The position numbers and the translations under genes were made by a program. A stretch of DNA of 64,000 nucleotides from Yoonia sp. BS5-3 (GTDB lineage: Bacteria > Pseudomonadota > Alphaproteobacteria > Rhodobacterales > Rhodobacteraceae): assembly GCF_038069655.2 (NCBI RefSeq), contig NZ_CP150951.2:3746001-3810000 (forward strand), in the 5' to 3' direction. A model generated the notes under the pieces. The model was not told the DNA's origin. It was given only the letters and a program-made list of their open reading frames with translations, and did no database searches. Positions 15,905 through 22,688 of the stretch are shown here, one piece after another (position 1 is the first letter of the stretch; the number at the start of each line of letters is the position of its first letter).

Positions 15905-16257
15905 CTGGAATGCCCCGCCACAATCTCGGCAAGTTCGCGGTCCAAGGCCATCAACAATGTGTAGACGGCGATCAAATCGATGCGCCGCCCAGCCTTGCGG
16001 TCTGTGTGCATGGCTCGTGCGATTTGGTTGAGATTGTTGCCCGCGCGTCCGACCGCTGCCAGCAACTCAGGATCGACCACCGGTGGTCTCGCCCGACGCT
16101 GCATCGGCTCAACGGAAAGAACATGACGGGCATAGTCGGAAAGCGATCGTTCTTGATCGCGAGCTTTGTGCGTCCAGTTGGCGTGTTCTGCCTCTGAGCA
16201 GCGCACGCGTAGAACCAGTCTACGAACCAAGCGTGGTTTAGGTTCTCGCTTACTCAT
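15901..16257 (-). CDS. mobC: MobC-family relaxosome accessory protein
   Basis: A 118-aa protein starting at ATG 16257 (MSKREPKPRL); the upstream frame extension is Pro-rich noise. The basic N-terminus with a ribbon-helix-helix-like stretch (VLRVRCSEAEHANWTHKARD) and the C-terminal GRAGNNLNQIARAMH motif are hallmarks of MobC. It binds oriT beside the nick site and helps melt the DNA. It overlaps mobA by ATGA. Confidence 0.85.
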   Translation of the reverse strand: MSKREPKPRLVRRLVLRVRCSEAEHANWTHKARDQERSLSDYARHVLSVEPMQRRARPPVVDPELLAAVGRAGNNLNQIARAMHTDRKAGRRIDLIAVYTLLMALDRELAEIVAGHSR

Positions 16258-16392
16258 GGCAGCCACTTGACGCGCCCCGCGCGTGGGTTTGGGGTGAAGG
16301 GGAAAGGGCTTGCCCATTCCCTTCCAAGGTGCGGTTGGCGTAGCCACACGCGTAACCTTGCTCTCTCTCCTCTTGAGACAATCGAAGGCAGT
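16258..16392. other. Possible oriT region between repC and mobC
   Basis: In ColE1-like mobilisation modules oriT lies just upstream of mobC. This 135-bp gap has short inverted repeats (for example ACGC and GCGT arms around 16340-16353 and an AAGGT/ACCTT pair) and is GC-skewed. No nick consensus could be matched, so the call rests on position. Confidence 0.3.
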
Positions 16393-17493
16393 TCATAAAT
16401 TCCCCCGTGACCGGATCAGGGCGTCCGTCAGTTCACCCATGAGGCTATTGAGAACGGCCAGGTCTCTCTCCACTTTTCGGGTCATCTGCGTGAAAGCCGC
16501 GGCTGCGTTATCAACGCCAAACGCGTCATCTCTTTGAGAATTCCGGTCAGCGACGATTAAGCAGAGTGCTGTTTTATTCTCGCCAATGCGGACGCACATT
16601 TCTTCCCAGATTCGACGGGAGATACCCAATTTGTAAGCGCGATCATGCGTCGCTCGATTGATCGATTGCCAGTCTGGTGGTCCGTGCAGTGCATACAAGT
16701 CGATGTACCCACGCAACTCTGAAGTGGCCAAGAGTCGTGCGTGAGCAGGGCTGGTATTAAACTGTTCGCCACCACGCATCTGCGGTGCCGTACGGGTTTT
16801 ATTTTTCTTTTCTTTCTTCGTAATGAGTCGGACATTTTCGTCTGACCCGTCGGTCATCTCTGGCTGACTGACCTTCGCAGAAAAATCAGCAAGTACCGCC
16901 GCCAGCGCATCCGCAACCAGTCGCATTTCTTTGATGTCATTTAGTTCTCCAGGCCGACGACGTGGCAAAATGCTTGTCGCCGCGTCGTTGGCTTCACCGT
17001 TCTCTAGCTCTCTGATCTGGCGAAAGAGATCTTGAATGTGCTCGCGCAGCCGTTTGTGATCTTCGTCAGCTTGCATTTGACGACCCACAAGTGATCGGAC
17101 GTACTCTGCTTTTTCAATGAGGGGGGCGAGGTTGATTCCGGCCGCTCTCTTGATCACACCATCAACGCGATCACCAGAGCGGTTCTTCCGTTCCGGATAG
17201 GTGCGCTTAATCAAACCCGCGTCAACAAGTTCAGCCTCAATCCTATTTATCTGGCGCTTCGATAGTCTGAAGAGCGTTGCGAGCCGTTCCAGTGAATGCC
17301 AGATGGCGCATATTCTGCCGTTCTGGAAGTCGGACGGCTGGCAGTTCTCAATCGCAAATACGAGGTATTCGACAGCACCTTTGGAAAGGCCAAGCGCGAT
17401 CCTTGCTTGCCGCAGAAGCAGTTTCAGTCGGTAGGGTGTGATATCTGAAGGAAGGCCTTCATGAACTAGCCGGACGCTCATAACGCACCACAC
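16393..17493 (-). CDS. repC: RepC plasmid replication initiator (repABC type)
   Basis: A 366-aa initiator. The N-terminal segment LKLLLRQARIALGLSKGAVE (residues 24-43) and the winged-helix part with SLERLATLFRLSKRQINRIE and DAGLIKRTYPERK match alphaproteobacterial RepC. The C-terminal third (from GGEQFNTSP on) is the usual second domain. The start is probably GTG 17493 with AGGA upstream, or ATG 17481. RepC normally follows repA and repB, which are absent here; only the distant ParA-like gene is present. It could support autonomous replication of an excised element or be a relic of an integrated plasmid. Confidence 0.85.
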   Translation of the reverse strand: MWCVMSVRLVHEGLPSDITPYRLKLLLRQARIALGLSKGAVEYLVFAIENCQPSDFQNGRICAIWHSLERLATLFRLSKRQINRIEAELVDAGLIKRTYPERKNRSGDRVDGVIKRAAGINLAPLIEKAEYVRSLVGRQMQADEDHKRLREHIQDLFRQIRELENGEANDAATSILPRRRPGELNDIKEMRLVADALAAVLADFSAKVSQPEMTDGSDENVRLITKKEKKNKTRTAPQMRGGEQFNTSPAHARLLATSELRGYIDLYALHGPPDWQSINRATHDRAYKLGISRRIWEEMCVRIGENKTALCLIVADRNSQRDDAFGVDNAAAAFTQMTRKVERDLAVLNSLMGELTDALIRSRGNL

Positions 17494-17499
17494 GGTAGC

Positions 17500-17626
17500 G
17501 TCCTGCCAACTGGATTGTCAGTTGATTTTGCACCGCTCTTTCGAGTAAGGTCTCTAAGAAAGCTGGAGGCTTTTGCTATAGATTTGATCCCGGTTTCGGT
17601 TGCCGCCGAGCCGGGATTTTTCTGTT
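17500..17626 (+). ncRNA. Probable antisense RNA controlling repC
   Basis: Upstream of repC, on the opposite strand, a hairpin ATCCCGG (17587-17593) ... CCGGGAT (17615-17621) is followed by a T-run, a good intrinsic terminator for rightward transcription. In repABC plasmids a short counter-transcribed RNA starts near repC, runs away from it and ends in such a hairpin, repressing repC and causing incompatibility. The promoter is not clear (TTGATT with TAAGGT 18 bp on is a candidate), so the 5' end is approximate. Confidence 0.5.
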
Positions 17627-17782
17627 TATGGGAACTCCAAAAAGTCTTGTACGGCTGATCGGGCTGTAGACGTTTTGTAGCGATGTTCTTTGCCTGTTCG
17701 CAGACAAAAGCCGCAAAATCCTGCATAATCTTGCACAGAGCACTTTGTGATTGTCCGTAAGTATTTGTATTTATTGGCAGGT

Positions 17783-17860
17783 TTGGTGACCCCGGCAGGA
17801 TTCGAACCTGCAACCTGCCCCTTAGGAGGGGGCTGCTCTATCCAGTTGAGCCACGGGGCC
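17783..17860 (-). tRNA. tRNA-Arg(CCT)
   Basis: The minus strand folds into a cloverleaf: acceptor GGCCCCG/CGGGGTC, D-arm, anticodon loop CTCCTAA (anticodon CCT), T-arm with GGTTCGAATCC, and an encoded CCA. The accessory modules end on its 3' side. tRNA-Arg genes are frequent integration targets, so it is a plausible island boundary. No second copy of its 3' end was found in the window. Confidence 0.95.
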
Positions 17861-18116
17861 AGCTGTTGTTTTATGGGGTATGCGTTGGGTTGGCTACAAG
17901 CCCCAACTTCAAAGGCTTTGCGGAGATCGGACGATAGCGATCGTTCAGCGTTTTTAGTCGCGCATTCCCATCTCATCGCCCGCTCCGATCGTCAAACGCC
18001 CCGATACAGAACGCGTACATATGCTGTACATTTCCTGTACATACACATCAGCTGGTCACGTGACATTGCCCGCAAAAACCCGCATGCTCTGCCGTAAAGA
18101 AAAAACAGGAGCAGAC

Positions 18117-18587
18117 ATGTATCATCGCCGATTTGTCATGGCCGGTCTCACCGCCCTGATCGCAGGCTGCGGAGGCCGCAACGAAACCTCCTCCCGCGCC
18201 AGCAATGACATCCCGCTTTATCCTAACGAAACGCCCGAGCTGCGCCGCTTGATCAACAAATATGCGGAGGTCCATGATATCCCGGTCACATTGCTGCACC
18301 GAGTGATTATCCGCGAAAGCACCCATAACCCGGCAGCGCGTAATGGCCCCTATTACGGCCTGATGCAAATCCTGCCCGAGACCGCGCGCACCATGGGCTA
18401 TCGCGGATCGCCTGACGGGCTTTTGGATGCAGAAACCAATCTGATCTATGCCGGCCGATATCTGCGGGGCGCTTGGCTTGTCTCGGATGGGGATGAGGCA
18501 ACTGCCGTCAGCTGGTATGCGCGCGGATATTACTACGAGGCGAAGCGGCGCGGGATGCTGGTTGAGACTGGGCTACGCGCGGGCTAG
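18117..18587 (+). CDS. Lytic transglycosylase-like lipoprotein
   Basis: A 156-aa SLT-domain protein. The start ATG 18117 follows AACAGGAG and gives a lipoprotein signal with lipobox LIAGC near residue 16. The SLT fold is visible as HDIPVTLLHRVIIRESTHNP (catalytic Glu in RES), YGLMQILPETARTMGY and NLIYAGRYL. It would cleave peptidoglycan between MurNAc and GlcNAc from its membrane-anchored periplasmic position. The length is short but normal for single-domain SLT proteins. Confidence 0.88.
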   Translation: MYHRRFVMAGLTALIAGCGGRNETSSRASNDIPLYPNETPELRRLINKYAEVHDIPVTLLHRVIIRESTHNPAARNGPYYGLMQILPETARTMGYRGSPDGLLDAETNLIYAGRYLRGAWLVSDGDEATAVSWYARGYYYEAKRRGMLVETGLRAG

Positions 18588-18620
18588 CCGCAGACCCCAT
18601 ACATTTGCGGAGCAGAGCTG

Positions 18621-19271
18621 ATGCCAGAGACCAAAAGCCACCCGGACAATATGAAAACTGTTGGTGACATCTTTCAGGCCGGACAAAGGCCGTGGCAATG
18701 GGGCCTGCGAGGTGATGAGCCGCTCTGGGACGAGCTGGTAAGCAAGCTAAGCGGCGTTCCATGCCCTGCAAAGCTAAGCGCCTTTGTGACGATCATTGAA
18801 CAAGCCTTCGAAGAATCTGTTGGCCAAACAATTGAGACCTGCGGCAATGTCTATATCGAAAGGTTTAATTTGGGCGGTGTGGTCTGCGGCCCGTTTTGGC
18901 GCGAACGCGGCATCCCTGGGTTAGTTCAAAAATTTACATCAACACGGGGCGACAAATATGTCCCCGATGACCGGCACCCGCGCTGGGTATTCAATTTCGA
19001 TTGGGAACGCGCCGAAAGACTGCATAACCCGCCAGAAGCGCCAGACGCATACATCATCGGTGAGGGGGACACCCAATTGCGTGTGACGATCACGCAAGGC
19101 CTGCCGGAAATACGTATTTCGCAGGATGATCAGGAAATCATTCTATCGCAGGATGGCCCGCCCCCAGCACGGCTGGTCGAGGCGCTTTATGCGGCCATCA
19201 GACGTGCGACGCCATACTCTCATTTTGGCTATCCGGACATGACGAAATTCGGATGGCAGCCAAAAGAGTAG
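18621..19271 (+). CDS. Conserved-looking hypothetical protein
   Basis: A 216-aa cytosolic protein with a Trp-rich opening (GQRPWQWGLRGDEPLWDELV) and alternating beta-strand segments; no domain was recognised. ATG 18621 or the internal ATG at 18651 (MKTVGDIF) could be the start. The tail ends in HFGYPDMTKFGWQPKE. It is followed 38 bp later by a terminator hairpin and stands 34 bp after the transglycosylase gene, so the two may be co-transcribed. Confidence 0.6.
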   Translation: MPETKSHPDNMKTVGDIFQAGQRPWQWGLRGDEPLWDELVSKLSGVPCPAKLSAFVTIIEQAFEESVGQTIETCGNVYIERFNLGGVVCGPFWRERGIPGLVQKFTSTRGDKYVPDDRHPRWVFNFDWERAERLHNPPEAPDAYIIGEGDTQLRVTITQGLPEIRISQDDQEIILSQDGPPPARLVEALYAAIRRATPYSHFGYPDMTKFGWQPKE

Positions 19272-19308
19272 AAGCTGCACATTGTTGATAGGCGACTGAA
19301 CGTTGCAT

Positions 19309-19328
19309 GGCCGGACAAACCGGCCTTT
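19309..19328 (+). terminator. Intrinsic terminator after the 216-aa gene
   Basis: The stem GGCCGG/CCGGCC with loop ACAAA (19309-19325) is followed by a short T-run, 38 bp after the stop codon. The T-run is short, so efficiency may be moderate. Confidence 0.55.
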
Positions 19329-19384
19329 CAATCCAAACCAGCGAATGTCGGGTTCGTGTGGCAAGCGACCGAGGCGAGATGTGC

Positions 19385-19423
19385 CTGTTGGCCGGAGCAG
19401 ACGTTCGCTGCTTCGGCCAACAG
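19385..19423. repeat. 39-nt near-perfect hairpin in a 270-bp gene-free gap
   Basis: The 10-bp arms CTGTTGGCCG and CGGCCAACAG enclose a second stem AGCAG/CTGCT with a 7-nt loop, one unpaired base on each side. No gene is evident between 19272 and 19542. It might be an RNA structure, a dispersed palindromic repeat or a protein-binding site. There is no T-run. Confidence 0.5.
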
Positions 19424-19507
19424 ATAGATTAGCTTTAGATATACCCGGCGCTCATGCGTTCTTTGGGCAGGGAAATCCAGTGCGCCGCTCAGATCCGCTG
19501 AAATCCC

Positions 19508-19539
19508 AAAAGGCGTGATGGTATATTTTTACGCCTTTT
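19508..19539. terminator. Bidirectional hairpin downstream of the DUF1328 gene
   Basis: AAAAGGCGT (19508-19516) and ACGCCTTTT (19531-19539) form an inverted repeat with a 14-nt loop, adjacent to the minus-strand stop at 19543. A-tracts and T-tracts on the two sides allow termination in either direction. Confidence 0.55.
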
Positions 19540-19542
19540 GCA

Positions 19543-19704
19543 TCATGCCCTAAACAGATGCCGCAGCAACGTAGCTGCGAACAGAACCAAGAAAATCACG
19601 AAGAGGATCTGAGCGATCCCTGCGGTCGCTGAAGCGATGCCGCCAAATCCCAAAACACCTGCGATGACTGCGACGATAAAAAATGTAAGAGCCCATCCGA
19701 GCAT
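19543..19704 (-). CDS. DUF1328 (YtjA-like) small membrane protein
   Basis: A 53-aa two-helix membrane protein starting at [20 protein letters not shown], followed by [12 protein letters not shown] and a second helix ending in LLRHLFRA. This sequence is typical of DUF1328. The frame is open upstream, but ATG 19704 behind AAGGAG is the clear start. It is the last gene of a three-gene minus-strand group preceded by an EcfG-type promoter, which fits the stress-related expression of such small proteins. Confidence 0.85.
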   Translation of the reverse strand: MLGWALTFFIVAVIAGVLGFGGIASATAGIAQILFVIFLVLFAATLLRHLFRA

Positions 19705-19726
19705 AATTTTTCTCCTTCGATTTCGT

Positions 19727-19939
19727 TTAGCTTGTTTCGATTTCCGTGCAGGATTTGAGCACCTGTGCGCCGTCATCTTGCTCGATCAAGAAGGCGGGCT
19801 GGTCTGAAGATGCGTTTCGTGTAACCTCTGCACCTTGAAGGCTGCGCGTCACATCGTCTGTGAACTTTTCCACAACCTTTCCTTTCGCGGTCCCAGAACC
19901 CCAGTTCCAGGTCACCGCATCGCCGACGTGAAACGTCAT
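19727..19939 (-). CDS. DUF2945/HVA1-type small protein
   Basis: A 70-aa protein opening [20 protein letters not shown], then [21 protein letters not shown] and [15 protein letters not shown], the SH3-like pattern of DUF2945 (hypervirulence-associated Tudor-like domain). The function is unknown; it is often stress-inducible. It overlaps the upstream gene by four bases and lies within the EcfG-promoter operon. Confidence 0.8.
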   Translation of the reverse strand: MTFHVGDAVTWNWGSGTAKGKVVEKFTDDVTRSLQGAEVTRNASSDQPAFLIEQDDGAQVLKSCTEIETS

Positions 19940-20118
19940 TCTGACGCCTCAACCGGGTCGGTAACGCTGATCGTGCCGGCGTCTTCGCTGATCTCTTCGG
20001 TCGCGGCTGGAACAACGAAAATACCAATGCCGACTGCAACCAGCACAGCTGCAAATCCCCACAACGGCCCGTAGTGGCGCTTTTGTTGTTTGTCGATATT
20101 TGTATCTGGTGCGGACAT
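19936..20118 (-). CDS. 60-aa membrane-anchored protein, first gene of a stress operon
   Basis: The start is ATG 20118 (MSAPDTNIDKQQKRH) behind AAAGGAG. The basic N-terminus is followed by one transmembrane helix (WGFAAVLVAVGIGIFVVPA) and an acidic tail. No family was recognised. The EcfG-type motif lies 22-46 nt upstream of the start. The stop overlaps the DUF2945 start (ATGA). Confidence 0.7.
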   Translation of the reverse strand: MSAPDTNIDKQQKRHYGPLWGFAAVLVAVGIGIFVVPAATEEISEDAGTISVTDPVEASE

Positions 20119-20139
20119 TTTATCTCCTTTCGTTCGGTC

Positions 20140-20164
20140 AACAGGATGGATTTGATTTGGTTCC
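20140..20164 (-). promoter_or_regulatory. EcfG-type promoter of the small-protein operon
   Basis: On the minus strand GGAAC (20160-20164), exactly 16 nt, then TGTT (20140-20143), with the -10 element 21 nt before ATG 20118. It is close to the alphaproteobacterial EcfG consensus GGAAC-N16/17-cGTT. Confidence 0.8.
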
Positions 20165-20189
20165 GAAAAATCCGCCTTAGTCGGCAATC

Positions 20190-20535
20190 AGGTCATCGGC
20201 CCCATGGCCTGCTGCGCGGCGATGCAACCCGGCTGGTTGGTAAGGGCGCGCCAATCGCGCGTGCGGGCAGGTTGGTCGAGCAATGGGCCCACCCTGGACA
20301 AAAATGCTATGTTCGCGGCCATCGCCACTGTCCTTCACGCCGCTATCCGAATGCGTGCGCAGGGCCTTTAAGATCTTGCTCGAATACGGTGCATGCGTTT
20401 CGACCGAAAGCTTGTCCATTCCAGAAAGGCGGCAGGACGCGCGGTGAGTATGGCAACTGCTTCGGCATCGCTCATCATTGGGTAAATGGCGATCAGCCCA
20501 TCAGTTGCAGGGTTGGATATCTTGCTCTCAAACAT
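20190..20535 (-). pseudogene. Remnant of a succinate-semialdehyde/aldehyde dehydrogenase gene
   Basis: ATG 20535, behind AGGAGAAATCC, opens a 55-codon frame containing ISNPATDGLIAIYPMMSDAE, FLEWTSFRSKRMH and a stop at 20368. This matches the N-terminus of NAD(P)-dependent succinate-semialdehyde dehydrogenases (INPATGE..., SDAE..., AF..W..TSF). After the stop, other minus-strand frames keep faint traces (AFLSR, CIAAQQAMGPMT). The catalytic region is missing. A new short peptide cannot be excluded, since start and ribosome-binding site survive. Confidence 0.5.
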
Positions 20536-20559
20536 GGATTTCTCCTGTCTTTTCGGGTG

Positions 20560-21291
20560 TTAGATGATGGCCGGCGCTGCAAGGTCACGGCGGTTCAGCG
20601 CCCATGTGCGGTAGGCAAATGCGATGATCCCAAGCGCTGCGAGCGCAGCAGAAGGCCAATGCGCGGCGCTAAAGTTCGCGGCGATCACGCCGATCAGTGC
20701 CCAGACGATGGCAGCCGGATAGGTGTAAAGCGCCGGGCGCAGAGCCTGGATGCCCAGACCAACCATCAGCACCAGTGACAAGGCGATCAGGGCAGCAGTC
20801 TGCCCACCAAGGATGCCATATCCGCTCAGATCGACCGCAACCGCGACGCCTGATGCGGCGGTGAGCCAGCCAGCATAAAGACCAATCGGGCCAGACAGCG
20901 TCCAGGGATCATGTGTACCCGAGCGCAGCATCGCATAGATGGCCGCGATCGCCATGATCAGGATCATACCGGTCGCGACCAGTGGTGCAGCATTGGCGGC
21001 CGCAATCCAAAACACGCCGATACCAAGGCTGAGGGCAAGCGTCGGCCGCGCGACCTGCCAATACTCCCAATTCGCCCGGCGCCAGACGCCAAAGGCTGCG
21101 CTGATGATCAGCCAAGCATAAATCACACCCCAGATGGAAAACGCCCACCCTGCGGGCTGTGCAGGCCAGTGGTCAAGTTGGACAGGGAATTGATCTTTGG
21201 TGAAGCCACCGAAGCCATCCGTCAGAAATGGCGACGCGGCGAATGCGATGGTGAGGACAAGAATGCCCTGAGCCCAGATTTGTCTATTCAC
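20560..21291 (-). CDS. TspO/MBR-like tryptophan-rich membrane protein
   Basis: A 243-aa protein with about seven hydrophobic helices and many Trp residues. WPAQPAGWAFSIWGVIYAWL (residues 44-63) and TAASGVAVAVDLSGYG are typical of the Trp-rich sensory/TspO-related family. It is longer than classical five-helix TspO (about 160 aa), as in the extended bacterial relatives. TspO proteins bind porphyrins and take part in oxidative or light stress. An EcfG-type promoter precedes it. It is possible but unproven that this relative binds tetrapyrroles. Confidence 0.78.
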   Translation of the reverse strand: MNRQIWAQGILVLTIAFAASPFLTDGFGGFTKDQFPVQLDHWPAQPAGWAFSIWGVIYAWLIISAAFGVWRRANWEYWQVARPTLALSLGIGVFWIAAANAAPLVATGMILIMAIAAIYAMLRSGTHDPWTLSGPIGLYAGWLTAASGVAVAVDLSGYGILGGQTAALIALSLVLMVGLGIQALRPALYTYPAAIVWALIGVIAANFSAAHWPSAALAALGIIAFAYRTWALNRRDLAAPAII

Positions 21292-21327
21292 ATCAATCTC
21301 CTATTCGTTCGAAGGTGTTGAAACAGG

Positions 21328-21352
21328 AACAGATGGGTCACGATTCCGTTCC
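21328..21352 (-). promoter_or_regulatory. EcfG-type promoter of the TspO-like gene
   Basis: Minus strand: GGAAC (21348-21352), 16 nt, TGTT (21328-21331), with the -10 element 36 nt before ATG 21291. Confidence 0.8.
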
Positions 21353-21366
21353 CGAAAAAATCGACC

Positions 21367-21984
21367 TTAGGAAAGCCCGGGGAACACCGCTTTCGCGCCG
21401 CTTGCCACCATCTCAACTGCGATGGCCAGCAGGATCATCCCCATCAAACGGGTCATGATCACGCGCATTGTGTCGCTGAGGATTTTGCCGAAGAAGGCGG
21501 CGAAATAGAAGACGAGCCCAAGCAACAGAATGATCCCCGCGACAACGCCACCGACCAAAAGCACATCGCTTTGACCCGTGTAAATGATGATCGTCGCAAT
21601 TGTTCCCGGACCAACGATGATCGGAAAGGCAAGCGGGTAGAAGGCTAGCTGCGTCAGCTCTTGCATGTGGTTCTTTTCATCGTCCGTCCCATGGTGGGAC
21701 GCGATGGATTGTCCGCTCAACATCTGCCAAGCGATATGGGCCAAAACGATGCCTCCAGCTATCCGGAATTGATCGATGGTGATCCCAAAGAAGCTGATGA
21801 TCTGCTGCCCCGCAACAAGGATCACGCCGGACATCAATAAGCAGGCCAGCGCCACACGGATGGCCAGCTTGCGTTGTTCGCTGACCTTGAAATCGCTGGT
21901 CAGCGCTAGAAAGATCGGTAGGTTCACAAACGGGTTCATGATCGCGAAAAACGCGCCAAAAGCAGAGACAAGCTCAGAATTCAT
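21367..21984 (-). CDS. MarC-family integral membrane protein
   Basis: A 205-aa six-helix protein with the MarC/UPF0056 hallmarks: FGAFFAIMNPFVNLPIFLAL near the start, RIAGGIVLAHIAWQML in the middle and FYPLAFPIIVGPGTIATIII in the second half. The transported substrate, if any, is unknown; the family is named after the mar locus but is not clearly a drug pump. Its ATG overlaps the stop of the truncated mscS gene (ATGA). Confidence 0.9.
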   Translation of the reverse strand: MNSELVSAFGAFFAIMNPFVNLPIFLALTSDFKVSEQRKLAIRVALACLLMSGVILVAGQQIISFFGITIDQFRIAGGIVLAHIAWQMLSGQSIASHHGTDDEKNHMQELTQLAFYPLAFPIIVGPGTIATIIIYTGQSDVLLVGGVVAGIILLLGLVFYFAAFFGKILSDTMRVIMTRLMGMILLAIAVEMVASGAKAVFPGLS

Positions 21985-22352
21985 GTTGCACCTATTGATT
22001 TGACTGGGATTGGCTTAGCGACTGCAAGCCTTTGGTTAGGAAAGGGAATTTCAATGCCCGTTACGAGTTTCTCGCCGGTGTCTTTGAAGGCTAAGCCAAT
22101 GGCTACAGCGCCTGGGCCCAGTGTCGTCAGAATGCCGCCAATCCAAACCGCTACGGACGTGATGGGCGACAACGCGTCGATCAGGAAGGCACGCAGCTTA
22201 AAACACATAGCAGATCGGGAAATATGCCATGCCGAAGAGCGCGACGCGGCCCAGACAAGAGCCAACATCACCACAGCTGCAATGGCCATTGGCAGCTTGT
22301 CCCAGAAGATTTGGCTCAGGGAGACAACTTGGTTTTGATTGTAATCAATCAT
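21981..22352 (-). pseudogene. MscS-family mechanosensitive channel gene with an internal deletion
   Basis: The 123-aa frame starts with hydrophobic segments (LPMAIAAVVMLALVWAAS) and the channel segment VAVWIGGILTTLGPGAVAIG followed by LAFKDT, as in MscS proteins. It then jumps to GIEIPFPNQRLAV, which corresponds to the extreme C-terminus of the cytoplasmic domain. The beta domain and most of the alpha/beta vestibule, some 100 or more residues, are missing, yet the frame is kept and overlaps marC by ATGA. The product is probably non-functional as a channel, but retention of the frame may serve marC translation. Confidence 0.65.
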
Positions 22353-22359
22353 TGAAAAA

Positions 22360-22412
22360 AGGGGCTACGGCGGGCCTCAGAAGTCAGCTAAGGACACAGA
22401 TGCCCGCCGTAG
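22360..22412 (-). terminator. Terminator of csbD with an 11-bp perfect stem
   Basis: CTACGGCGGGC (22365-22375) and GCCCGCCGTAG (22402-22412) are perfect complements with a 26-nt loop. On the minus strand a run of six T follows four C after the stem. It sits 15 bp after the csbD stop and just before the truncated mscS gene. Confidence 0.65.
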
Positions 22413-22426
22413 AAATTAGGCGCGAT

Positions 22427-22621
22427 TTACGCGGCCAGCCATTCGTTAATTTCTTCTTTGGCTTGCTCTTTCGATTTGCCGTATTTCTCTTGGATTTTGC
22501 CGGCCAGTTTGTCGGCATCACCTTCGATTTCCATCAGATCATCGTCGGTCAGCTCGCCCCATTTGGATTTTGCATCGCCTTTGAGTTGGCTCCACTGGCC
22601 TTTGAGTTGCTCGATATTCAT
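22427..22621 (-). CDS. CsbD-family stress protein
   Basis: A 64-aa hydrophilic protein starting at ATG 22621 (MNIEQLKGQWSQLKGDAKSK) and continuing WGELTDDDLMEIEGDADKLAGK, the standard CsbD pattern. These small helical proteins are among the most strongly induced by general stress sigma factors, and the molecular role is unknown. It has its own EcfG-type promoter in the gap after the phospholipase D gene. Confidence 0.92.
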   Translation of the reverse strand: MNIEQLKGQWSQLKGDAKSKWGELTDDDLMEIEGDADKLAGKIQEKYGKSKEQAKEEINEWLAA

Positions 22622-22658
22622 TTTCGAACTCCTTTCATCTGGTTGCTTCTGTTTAACC

Positions 22659-22683
22659 AACAGAGCGCCCCAAGAAAGGTTCC
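22659..22683 (-). promoter_or_regulatory. EcfG-type promoter of csbD
   Basis: Minus strand: GGAAC (22679-22683), 16 nt, TGTT (22659-22662), with the -10 element 37 nt before ATG 22621. Confidence 0.82.
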
Positions 22684-22688
22684 CGGAA

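Noticed and set aside
20074..20778. 234-codon plus-strand ORF across the stress genes
   Set aside because: It is Arg/Cys/His-rich without domains, and it overlaps a promoter, a dehydrogenase remnant and the TspO-like gene on the other strand.
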